This document shows positions 52,498 to 60,455 of a stretch of 64,000 nucleotides of DNA, one piece after another. A model generated the notes under the pieces. That model had not been told where the DNA came from. It was given only the letters and a program-made list of their open reading frames with translations, and made no database searches. How positions within the stretch are numbered: position 1 is the first letter of the stretch; each line of letters opens with the position of its first letter. The DNA comes from Lysobacter spongiicola DSM 21749 (lineage in GTDB: Bacteria > Pseudomonadota > Gammaproteobacteria > Xanthomonadales > Xanthomonadaceae): the NCBI RefSeq assembly GCF_900167055.1, contig NZ_FUXP01000001.1, positions 186,001 through 250,000 of the forward strand, given 5' to 3'. The translations under genes and the position numbers were made by a program.

Positions 52498-53411
52498 ATG
52501 GCTAAACCCGGTTCTGGTCATTCGGGGCACACGCCTGCGACGACCGACAAGCGAGCGCTGGCCATTTCGGGCTGGCTGACCGGCGTCTACTTCGTGATTG
52601 AACTGGGGATCGGGCTCTGGACGGGCTCCGTCGCGGTCACCTCCGACGCTTTCCACACCTTCTCCGCTGTCGGCGGCGTCCTCATCGCCTTGGTCGCGCT
52701 ACAGCTCGGGGAGCGCAAATCCAGCCCCGCCCGGACATTCGGTTATGTGCGCGCAGAGATACTGGGCGCCCTATTCAACGGCCTGTTCCTCGCGATCATG
52801 GCCCTGTTCGTCTTCGGGATGGGCGCGATGCGGCTGAGGGAGCCCATCGATCTGCCGACGACGCCCATGCTGATCGCCGCGGCCGGGGGCATCGCTACGG
52901 AATTGGTCGCGCTCTGGCTGCTCTACGAGCGACAGAAGGCCGACTTGAACCTCCGCGGCGCCTATTGGCATATCCTCCAGACTTTCGTCGGCAGCCTCCT
53001 GATCATCGTGTCCGCCCTGGTGATCCGCTTCACGGGCTTCCTGGCGATCGACCCGCTGCTGGGGATGGCGTTCGGCGTCGTGCTCCTGTGGGCGTCATGG
53101 GGGATCACGAAAGACGCTCTCCACATCCTCCTGCAAGGCACGCCGCAGGATCTCGATCTGGACGCCGCGATCTCCGCCATTCGTGACGTGGAGGGCGTCA
53201 CCGACGTCCACCATGTCCACGCGTGGAGCCTGACGTCGAGCGTCAATGTCTTCTCAAGCCATGTCCGCGTGCGCAGCGTGGCGGAAGGCGACCGCGTGCT
53301 GCGGGAGGTGAGCAGCCTCCTGCGCGAGCGATTCCAGATCTACTTCTCGACCACCAGATCGAGGAGCGCTGCCTTGCGACCGAAGAAGGGGCGGCGACCA
53401 CGATCGAATAA
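52498..53411 (+). CDS. CDF-family transporter with altered metal site and C-terminal frameshift
   Basis: Cation diffusion facilitator of about 300 residues with six membrane segments and a C-terminal cytosolic domain (VEGVTDVHHVHAWSLTSSVN). In CzcD/ZitB relatives TM2 and TM5 carry HxxxD pairs. Here TM2 reads SDAFHTFSAV (His kept, Asp now Ala) and TM5 reads AYWHILQTFV (His kept, Asp now Thr). Metal selectivity must differ or activity is lost. Near 53354 a run of two C where three are expected shifts the frame: the natural ending QIEERCLATEEG to TAA at 53411 is in another frame, and the present frame runs on to 53595. Confidence 0.8.
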
Positions 53412-53504
53412 CGTGGCGCGAGTCCGGTACGAGCGCGACAACGGGCGCTACACGAGCCGGCCACGGATGAAACGAAATCCCGGAAGCAGAGGAGGAGTCC
53501 AGGC

Positions 53505-53720
53505 ATGCAGCGCGAGGACAGGAACGCCGCATCCGTGGGTGCACGAATGCGCCAAGAGGCGATCAGCCAGTGGGAGAACGAGGGCGGATCTGTAGCGGCG
53601 GGTTGGCTCCTCCCAGAGGACGGCCGGACAGTCATCGGCGAAGTCGGGGACGCCCAAGAGAGCGACGATTGCGGTCGCCTTGTCGCGTCCGCCCGCGCCC
53701 TGAGCCCTGCGACTTCATAG
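53505..53720 (+). CDS. Possible small protein
   Basis: A 71-codon frame starting MQREDRNAASVGARMRQEAI, with GAGGAG upstream of the ATG. The product is hydrophilic with no recognised domain. It overlaps the tail of the frameshifted transporter frame. It is included because of the good ribosome binding site; it may not be real. Confidence 0.35.
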   Translation: MQREDRNAASVGARMRQEAISQWENEGGSVAAGWLLPEDGRTVIGEVGDAQESDDCGRLVASARALSPATS

Positions 53721-53819
53721 TGAGCCTGTCTGGGCGGGTTCAACATCCATCGGGACAGTCCGGCCGCCGCCATCCGCCCCGGACGGTTATCGGGGGGCTG
53801 GCGACTGCGTTGTTGCCCT

Positions 53820-55250
53820 TCAGAGCAACAGAGGCCCTTCTAACGCCGCCCACAGCGAACCTGCCAGGATACCGAGGCCCAGGCTCGCGATAGCGGCAGT
53901 AGCGCCGGTGACAGCGGGCCATGCGCCTGTGGTACCCGGGCGGGGACCGGAGGAATCCTTGGTCGGCCGCGCGAAAGCGGGGCCGATCCAGCGCAGGTAG
54001 TAGAAGAGGCTGAGCAGGCTATTGAGCATCACTACGAAGGTCAGCCAGCCGTGGCCGGCATCCCAGGCGGCGGTGGCAGTGGTGAGCTTACCGACGAACA
54101 CGGCCAGGGGTGGAGTACCTACCAGTCCCAGCAATGCGACGAGCAAGGTCAGTGCAAGCCCCGGCCTGGTGCGGACCAAACCCCGGTAGTCGGTGAGTTT
54201 CCTGTGCTCGGGTAGCGCCGCGGTGACGGCGAAAGCCGCCACATTGGTCAGGGCGTAGGCTGCCAGGTAGAACAACAGCGAGGGCAGGGCGAGGTCGCTC
54301 CGTCCGACGGCGGCTACGGGCACGAGCATGTATCCCACTTGCGCCACTGTCGACCAGCCCAGCAGTCGGCGGGGGTCACTCTGCCAGTAGGCAGCGAGGT
54401 TGCCCAAGAACATCGAGGCCGTGGCTAATGCTGCCGCGACGATCAACCAGGACTCGTTGCCGGTCGAGACGGTGGCCACAAGCCGGTACACGGCCACCAG
54501 CGCTCCGATTTTTGGGACGGTGGTGAGGAATGTGGCAGCGGTGCCACCGGTGCCTTGCGCCGCGTCGGGTATCCAGAAGTGGGCGGGCACGCCACCGGCC
54601 TTGAACATCAGCCCGGCCAGCACGCAGAGCACCCCGACGCCGACGGCTGCGACCGGGGCAGCAGGCAACTCGTCGGTGAGTCGGCTGTAGTCGGTGCCGC
54701 CCGCCAAGGCGTAGAGTACGGTGACTCCGAGCATGAGCACGATGCCGGACAGTGACCCCATGAAGTACGTCTTCATGGCTGCTTCAGCGCCGGTTTTGCC
54801 GCCGGTGAGCCCCACGATCCCATACAAGGGGATGCTGGTCAGCAGGAACCCAACGATGAGCACGAGTAGATCGGTGGTCCCGGCCAGCACCATCACCCCG
54901 GTGGCCGCGAAGAGGAACAGCGCGTAAGTGTCGGATTCTCGGTGGGAGCCGGCGATCTCTCCAGATGCCACACCGAGGACCAACAGGGTAGCCAGGGCGA
55001 TGATCACCCGGGCTGCGCCGGTGGCGACGTCCACGGCGTAAGTGCCAGCAAACGCCGCCTGCGGCGGATCGGCCATGGCCACGGCGGCGACGATGGCGGC
55101 ACCTACCAGGGCCAAGGCAGCCACCGTGCGAGCGACCCACTGCCGGTCGCGGGGCAGAAACGACCCGCCTATAAGCACGACCAATCCACCGAGAAAGACG
55201 ATGATTTCCGGCAGGAGCAGTGCAGGGTCCATCTGCATCGAGGGGTCCAA
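53820..55250 (-). CDS. nuoN: NuoN-like proton-channel subunit of orphan complex I membrane arm
   Basis: Antiporter-like membrane subunit of 476 residues with about 14 helices. Conserved complex I lysine positions remain in EAAMKTYFMGSLSG and in FKAGGVPAHFWIPDAAQG and TTVPKIGALVAVYRL. The helix that carries the key Glu in NuoN (usually LELLSLPLY) reads FLLTSIPLYGI, so that acidic residue is absent. It is the last gene of an eight-gene operon and begins 3 bp after nuoM. Confidence 0.88.
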   Translation of the reverse strand: MDPSMQMDPALLLPEIIVFLGGLVVLIGGSFLPRDRQWVARTVAALALVGAAIVAAVAMADPPQAAFAGTYAVDVATGAARVIIALATLLVLGVASGEIAGSHRESDTYALFLFAATGVMVLAGTTDLLVLIVGFLLTSIPLYGIVGLTGGKTGAEAAMKTYFMGSLSGIVLMLGVTVLYALAGGTDYSRLTDELPAAPVAAVGVGVLCVLAGLMFKAGGVPAHFWIPDAAQGTGGTAATFLTTVPKIGALVAVYRLVATVSTGNESWLIVAAALATASMFLGNLAAYWQSDPRRLLGWSTVAQVGYMLVPVAAVGRSDLALPSLLFYLAAYALTNVAAFAVTAALPEHRKLTDYRGLVRTRPGLALTLLVALLGLVGTPPLAVFVGKLTTATAAWDAGHGWLTFVVMLNSLLSLFYYLRWIGPAFARPTKDSSGPRPGTTGAWPAVTGATAAIASLGLGILAGSLWAALEGPLLL

Positions 55251-55253
55251 CGG

Positions 55254-56744
55254 TTACCTCCCGACCAGTTCGACGAGAGCGGCCGAGGCCGGCACGATCA
55301 CATCGAGTAACGTCCGGGGTAATACCCCAATGAACAGCGACAAGGCCAGTAACGGACCGATGGACCATAGCTCTCGGCCGTGGAGGTCTGAAAATCCGCG
55401 CGAGTGGCCTTGCGTGGGACCGAAGAAGACTTGCTGGAACGCACGCAGGAACAACGCGGCGGTGATCAGGATGCCCACAAGCCCAATCGCTGTGACGGGG
55501 GCAACAGCGATGCTGCCGGCAAAGATCTGGAACTCGGCGATAAACCCGGACAATCCTGGAAGGCCCAGGGAGGCGAACGCCGCAACGGCGAACAGTACCG
55601 TGTAGCGAGGTGCGGGGGCAGCCAAACCGCCGTAGGAGTCAATGTTGTAGGTCTTGGCACGGGCATACATCGAACCGGCCAGCAAGAAGAGCGCGGCGGT
55701 GACCAGACCATGGCTGACCATCTGCACGACCGCCCCGGTTACTGCCACGGAACGCGCTTCGGCTGTGTCATCGACGACGAGCCCCGCCGCGCCCAGCGCC
55801 AGGACGATATACCCCATGTGGTTCACCGACGTGTAGGCGATCATCCGTTTGAGGTTGGTCTGAGCCAGCGCTACAAACGCACCGTACAACACCGAGACGA
55901 TACCGATGACTATGATCACCCAGGCCCAGGCCTGCCACGCCGCGGGAAGGATCGGCATGGCGATGCGCACGAAACCATACGTGCCCATCTTGAGCAGCAC
56001 GCCCGCCAGCACAGCCGAGCCGGTGGATGGCGCATCGGTGTGCGCCGGGGGCAACCACGTGTGGAAAGGCACGGTAGGCGTCTTCACGGCCAGACCCACC
56101 AGGATTGCCGCCAGCACCAGTCCACCGACCAGCGGACTGTCGTCCAGCGGGGTGGCTGCGACAAGTTCGAGAATGTCGAAGGTGTGTGGGTCAGAAGCCA
56201 CGTAGAGCCCGATGAAGCCCAGCAGCAGGGCCAAGGAGCCTAGAAAAGTGTAGAGGAAGAACTTCAGGGCCGAACGGGCTGCGTTACCGTGGCCCCACCC
56301 GGCGATCAAGAAGTACATGCCCACGATGGAAAGATCAAAGAACACGAAGAACAAGATGAGGTCGGCGGACACGAACACGCCGAGGCTCACACTCTGCAGG
56401 AATAAAAACAGCCCCACCTGCGCGCGGGGCCGTTCAACGTCCCGAAGAGCGTAGATGGCACAGGCCAAGAAGACGACTGCCGTCATAGCTAACAGCGGCA
56501 ATGACAGCCCGTCCACACCGATGTGGTAGCTACTGTTGACCCCCGGGATCCAGGGCACCCGTTCTTCGAACGCCAACGCGTTCGGGCCCGGATCTTCGTA
56601 ACCGGCCCAGAGCACGCCCACGAGCACCAGTTCCACGACACTTACGGCCACCCACACCCACCGGGAGGTCGCGGGCCCGATCGCGGGCACTACCGCGATA
56701 ACGAGTGCAACGGCCAGAGGCAGAAAAACAATCAGACTGAGCAT
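55254..56744 (-). CDS. nuoM: NuoM-like proton-channel subunit
   Basis: Membrane antiporter-like subunit of 496 residues. The channel lysine is kept at K221 (LAVKTPTVPFHTWLPPAHTD) and a second in LLKMGTYGFVRI. The helix FFVFFDLSIVGMYFLIAGWG places Asp (D137) where other NuoM proteins have the essential Glu of the E/K pair, a conservative change. The region APSTGSAVLAGVLLKMGTYG is diagnostic of subunit M. It lies 2 bp after nuoL and 3 bp before nuoN. Confidence 0.92.
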   Translation of the reverse strand: MLSLIVFLPLAVALVIAVVPAIGPATSRWVWVAVSVVELVLVGVLWAGYEDPGPNALAFEERVPWIPGVNSSYHIGVDGLSLPLLAMTAVVFLACAIYALRDVERPRAQVGLFLFLQSVSLGVFVSADLILFFVFFDLSIVGMYFLIAGWGHGNAARSALKFFLYTFLGSLALLLGFIGLYVASDPHTFDILELVAATPLDDSPLVGGLVLAAILVGLAVKTPTVPFHTWLPPAHTDAPSTGSAVLAGVLLKMGTYGFVRIAMPILPAAWQAWAWVIIVIGIVSVLYGAFVALAQTNLKRMIAYTSVNHMGYIVLALGAAGLVVDDTAEARSVAVTGAVVQMVSHGLVTAALFLLAGSMYARAKTYNIDSYGGLAAPAPRYTVLFAVAAFASLGLPGLSGFIAEFQIFAGSIAVAPVTAIGLVGILITAALFLRAFQQVFFGPTQGHSRGFSDLHGRELWSIGPLLALSLFIGVLPRTLLDVIVPASAALVELVGR

Positions 56745-56746
56745 GC

Positions 56747-58657
56747 TTATCCAATCACAAGGTAGATGGACCAGATCACGACGCCCACGGCGAGCACCAC
56801 GACGGCCTGGAGTAAGTACTGGTGGACGGCCCCGGTCTGCGGGACCCGGGCAAGATGTCCGAGCCGGCGAACCCAGCCGGCGATGACCTCGACACCTCGG
56901 TCGATGCCCTCGTCATCGACACGGGCCATACCCCTGGCTATCACGGGCATTGCCCCGGCGATGACTTCAACACCTCGGTCGATCCCTTCGTCATCGACAC
57001 GAGCAGCACTCCTGGCAAATACAGGCACTACCCCGGCCAGGGCGTTCAGGGATCGGTCTACAACTTGGTCATCGAACCACGCCAGGGCGTGGGCCAGGGC
57101 CAGCGACGGACGGACAACGATGGCGTGCGCAGTCGCCTCCAGCCCCAGCCACCCGAGAGCCCACCCGGGTTCGGGTGTACGGAGTCTGCGCATCAGCAGC
57201 ACCACGACCGCAGCGACGCCGGCAGAGATAATCAGTTCGGTGACAGAGACTTCACCGTGGCCACCCATCGCGGCGGTCAGTATGCCGCTTAACGGCGGCA
57301 GGGCGAGCGCACCGAGCAAGGCTGCACCGACAGCGAGCACGAACAGGGGAACCTGTTCCGGGGTACTGACCGTGCCGGTGGCATTGGAATCGACGCTCTC
57401 GCGCGCACTGCGGCGCCAAATCGTCCACAGGATCTTGCCGGAATAGGCTGCCGACAGCGCTCCGGCCACCAGTCCGACAGCGTAGAGCCACGGAGAAGAT
57501 TCGAGTGTGGCCGTGAGCACTGCGTCTTTCGTGGCCCACAAGGACAAGGGGGCGACCCCGGCCAACGCCAATGAAGCCACGGTCGCGGCCACGCCCGTCA
57601 CAGGCCACCGCCGGGCCACACCGCGCAATTTCACGAACTCTTCGGTGCCCAGTGCCGTCAACCACGCACCGGCCGCCAGGAACAACAGCGCCTTGACCGA
57701 GGCGTGTGCCACCAGGTGGGCGGCACCTCCACTCACGGCGCCCACACCGGCGGCAAGCACCACGAAGCCCAACTGGGCAACCGTGGAAGCGGCGAGCAGC
57801 TGCTTGAGGTCCCGCTGTCCCAACGCGACAGCCCCCATGAGGACCGCTGTGATCACACCGATCCAGGCGGTCACCGGCCCGGCCCACCCGGTCGAGGCCA
57901 GCAACGGCTCGACACGCAACAACAGGTAGCCGCCCATGGCGACCATCGCTGCCGAGTGCAGCAGTGCGCTCACCGGGCTGGGACCCTTCATCGCCCCGGA
58001 AAGCCAGAAAGAGAAGGGCAGCTGTCCAGCTTTGCCCAGAGCCGCCACCAGGATCCCGGCCGCGGCGACGTGTCCCCACGGGCCCTGTGCGGCTGGCAGA
58101 TCGGCCAACGCCATGCCCGCCCCACCGGCCAGCGCGGCACCGGCAGCGACGTAGAGGCCCAGGTCAGCAGTGCGAGTCGTGATAAAGGCAGTCAGTCCTG
58201 CCGAAACCTGGTCGGAGTCCCGCCACCAGAACCCGATCAAGGCATACGAGGTCGCCCCCATTAGCTCCCAGGCGAACAACAGTGCAGGCAGGCTGGCGGC
58301 CGATGCGGTTGCCAGCGCAGCTGCGGAGAAAATCAGCATCAGCCCGTGGAAACGGGCGTGTGACTGCCGTATGTTTCCGGCCGCGAACACCAGTACCAGG
58401 AAGGTCACTGCGGCGACCATCGGCACGGTTAACGCCGCGAGAGCGTCGATTTCCAACGCGAAGTCGGCCCCGGCCACGAACGGGTACGACACCGCAGGCC
58501 GCGCCAGCGCATTGCCCAAAGCCAGGACAGTCGTCAGCCCTGCAGTCATGAGCGCGATCGGGATCGCGAACCGGCGTGTCCGGGTCAGGACGAGCACAGC
58601 GCCCGCGGCGGCCGGAAGCACAATCATGGCCAGGAGTGCGATTTGGGCCCCGGTCAT
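56747..58657 (-). CDS. nuoL: NuoL-like proton-channel subunit
   Basis: Largest membrane subunit, 636 residues, with the antiporter core and a C-terminal extension that would form the lateral helix. The Glu of the E/K pair is kept (E131 in LFAWELMGATSY), as is K209 in ALGKAGQLPFSFWLS. The motif usually written DAMEGPTPVSALIHAATMV reads GAMKGPSPVSALLHSAAMVA, with Glu changed to K224. A C-terminal duplicated stretch, RSAARVDDEGIDRGVEVIAG and a near copy ARVDDEGIDRGVEVIAGWV, is unusual. It overlaps nuoK by 4 bp. Confidence 0.92.
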   Translation of the reverse strand: MTGAQIALLAMIVLPAAAGAVLVLTRTRRFAIPIALMTAGLTTVLALGNALARPAVSYPFVAGADFALEIDALAALTVPMVAAVTFLVLVFAAGNIRQSHARFHGLMLIFSAAALATASAASLPALLFAWELMGATSYALIGFWWRDSDQVSAGLTAFITTRTADLGLYVAAGAALAGGAGMALADLPAAQGPWGHVAAAGILVAALGKAGQLPFSFWLSGAMKGPSPVSALLHSAAMVAMGGYLLLRVEPLLASTGWAGPVTAWIGVITAVLMGAVALGQRDLKQLLAASTVAQLGFVVLAAGVGAVSGGAAHLVAHASVKALLFLAAGAWLTALGTEEFVKLRGVARRWPVTGVAATVASLALAGVAPLSLWATKDAVLTATLESSPWLYAVGLVAGALSAAYSGKILWTIWRRSARESVDSNATGTVSTPEQVPLFVLAVGAALLGALALPPLSGILTAAMGGHGEVSVTELIISAGVAAVVVLLMRRLRTPEPGWALGWLGLEATAHAIVVRPSLALAHALAWFDDQVVDRSLNALAGVVPVFARSAARVDDEGIDRGVEVIAGAMPVIARGMARVDDEGIDRGVEVIAGWVRRLGHLARVPQTGAVHQYLLQAVVVLAVGVVIWSIYLVIG

Positions 58658-58956
58658 CCGGCCAGCTCTTGGGCATTATCGGTCATGTCTGTCTGCCGTC
58701 GGCGGTGCAATAGCGTGGCCACGGCAAAGCCCATGGCCATCTCGACCGTCATCACGGCCAATATCACCAGCAGCAGAACCTGTCCAGACGGGTCCGGGGC
58801 CAGAAACCACCAGAACCCGGCGGCAGCCAGCAACACCCCGTTGATCATCAACTCCAGTCCCATCATCACCATGACGACGACCTGCTGAGACAAGGCCCCG
58901 TAAAGACCCACCGAGAACAAGGCTGCGGCGATCACCAACACACCTTCCAGTGTCAT
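58654..58956 (-). CDS. nuoK: NuoK-like subunit
   Basis: Three-helix subunit of 100 residues. Both membrane glutamates used in complex I are present: E35 in MMGLELMINGVLL and E72 in VMTVEMAMGFAVA. The length and spacing match E. coli NuoK (E36, E72). It overlaps nuoJ and nuoL by 4 bp each (ATGA type). Confidence 0.92.
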   Translation of the reverse strand: MTLEGVLVIAAALFSVGLYGALSQQVVVMVMMGLELMINGVLLAAAGFWWFLAPDPSGQVLLLVILAVMTVEMAMGFAVATLLHRRRQTDMTDNAQELAG

Positions 58957-59516
58957 CGGCCCACACCCCCCGGCTGGGGATCGTCTGCAGGTCGCCGACG
59001 CAAGTCGTCACCGAATCGGTCATAACGGCTGCGGTGGGCGGCGAGGACCACTCCGGCGACGATGGTTGCGACCATGACGGGGGCCACCACAGCCATGACC
59101 AGCATCTTGTCGCCCATGATCGCCAAGCCGAGTGCGTATGTGACATCGTCCGGCGGTCCGCCGCGGCGAGTCGGCCACGGGATAAGCAAGGCACCGCCTG
59201 CCAGCAGCACGAAAACACCGACCGAAACGCCGATGGCTGTCTTCTTCCCATGGGTCATATCCATCGGCATCAGCGCCGGATTCATACCCATGAACATCAC
59301 CATAAAGACAGCCATCACAGCCATTTCCATAACCATCATCAGGATCGTGATCACACCAAGATAACTTTGCTGAAGCAGGAGGATCTGCACACCCACGGCA
59401 AGGAATGACACCGCCAACGCATACGTCGCTCGAGCCATGGAGTCCACCACGAACACCAACGCACCCGCGCCGACAGCAACCACAGCAAGCACCCAGAACG
59501 TGATGCCGATAAACAT
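58953..59516 (-). CDS. nuoJ: NuoJ-like subunit with methionine-rich helix
   Basis: A five-helix subunit of 187 residues matching NuoJ by position and topology. The third/fourth helix region contains QILLLQQSYLGVITILMM and is followed by a dense methionine array: 12 Met in residues 60-87 (positions 60, 61, 63, 65, 68, 72, 74, 76, 78, 83, 85, 87), ending PMDMTHGKK. Ordinary NuoJ has no such array. This resembles methionine ladders used by Cu(I)/Ag(I) transporters. It starts 3 bp after nuoH and overlaps nuoK. Confidence 0.85.
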   Translation of the reverse strand: MFIGITFWVLAVVAVGAGALVFVVDSMARATYALAVSFLAVGVQILLLQQSYLGVITILMMVMEMAVMAVFMVMFMGMNPALMPMDMTHGKKTAIGVSVGVFVLLAGGALLIPWPTRRGGPPDDVTYALGLAIMGDKMLVMAVVAPVMVATIVAGVVLAAHRSRYDRFGDDLRRRPADDPQPGGVGR

Positions 59517-59519
59517 GTT

Positions 59520-60455
59520 TCAACCTTCCCAGAGGACGACCAGAGAAACGACCAGGTCCTGAGCCACGGCAGCGGGGAGCAGGATTACCCATCCGATTTC
59601 CATGAACCGATCCGGGCGCGCCAAGGGAATCTTTCGGCGCAGCCACACCAGCACGGCCAACACCGCGACAGTCTTGATCAGCACCCAGGCCCAGCCTGGC
59701 AACCACGGCCCTGAGCCCCCACCCAGGAAGAGTGGCACCGAGAACGCAGCCCCGGCGGCAAGGAACATGTATCGGCCGGCCTCGAATACCAGGCGGTCCA
59801 CCGCCGAAAGCTCGGCTCGTACCCCACCAGCGATGTCCGCAGACAGAGCTGAGGCGAACGGACCCCACACGGAAAATCCAGTCACGCCGATCAAGAAGAC
59901 AAGAAACGCCACCGGCATCCACACCACAAACCACAGGCCCTCTTGCGCGGCAGCGATGTCCCCGACGGCGAGACTGCCAGCAGCGATTGCTGGGGCCACC
60001 AGGGCGAACATCAACGGCAGCTCGTAGGCCATCCCGTGAGCCAGGAATCTGTAGCCCCCTACCAGACTGTGCGTTGAATTCGCTCCCCACCCCATCAGCC
60101 ACACCAACGCCCAGACCGCTATATCGACGGCGTTGAACCAGACAACACCGACATCGAGATCGAACAGTGTCCACTGGCCCAACGGAATCACCGCGACCAT
60201 CAAGAACGCACCCATAAACATTCCAGCGCCGCCCACCCGCCACAGCAGGACATCCGCCGCCACGGTCTTGCGCCGACGCTGTCGCAACAGCCGGGCAGTG
60301 CCGCTCAAGGGCGCGGACCACCCACCGCTGCCGCCCTGGGCCCGGGCTGACAGGACCGCATCAAGAGCCACCGCGAAGAAAGCCAGACCGAACAAGATGA
60401 ACGCGGCAAGTACTGCCCACACAGCGGGCACGACCACCACCGTTTCTTCAGGCAT
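59520..60455 (-). CDS. nuoH: NuoH-like subunit with degenerate quinone-site loop
   Basis: Membrane subunit of 311 residues with eight or so helices. The conserved segment GGYRFLAHGMAYELPLMFAL matches NuoH. The loop that in complex I is rich in Glu and forms the quinone channel (consensus [20 protein letters not shown]) reads GPFASALSADIAGG followed by VRAELSAVDRLVFEAGRYM, losing most acidic positions. It overlaps the upstream fused NuoB/NuoD-like gene by 8 bp and lies 3 bp before nuoJ. Confidence 0.88.
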   Translation of the reverse strand: MPEETVVVVPAVWAVLAAFILFGLAFFAVALDAVLSARAQGGSGGWSAPLSGTARLLRQRRRKTVAADVLLWRVGGAGMFMGAFLMVAVIPLGQWTLFDLDVGVVWFNAVDIAVWALVWLMGWGANSTHSLVGGYRFLAHGMAYELPLMFALVAPAIAAGSLAVGDIAAAQEGLWFVVWMPVAFLVFLIGVTGFSVWGPFASALSADIAGGVRAELSAVDRLVFEAGRYMFLAAGAAFSVPLFLGGGSGPWLPGWAWVLIKTVAVLAVLVWLRRKIPLARPDRFMEIGWVILLPAAVAQDLVVSLVVLWEG

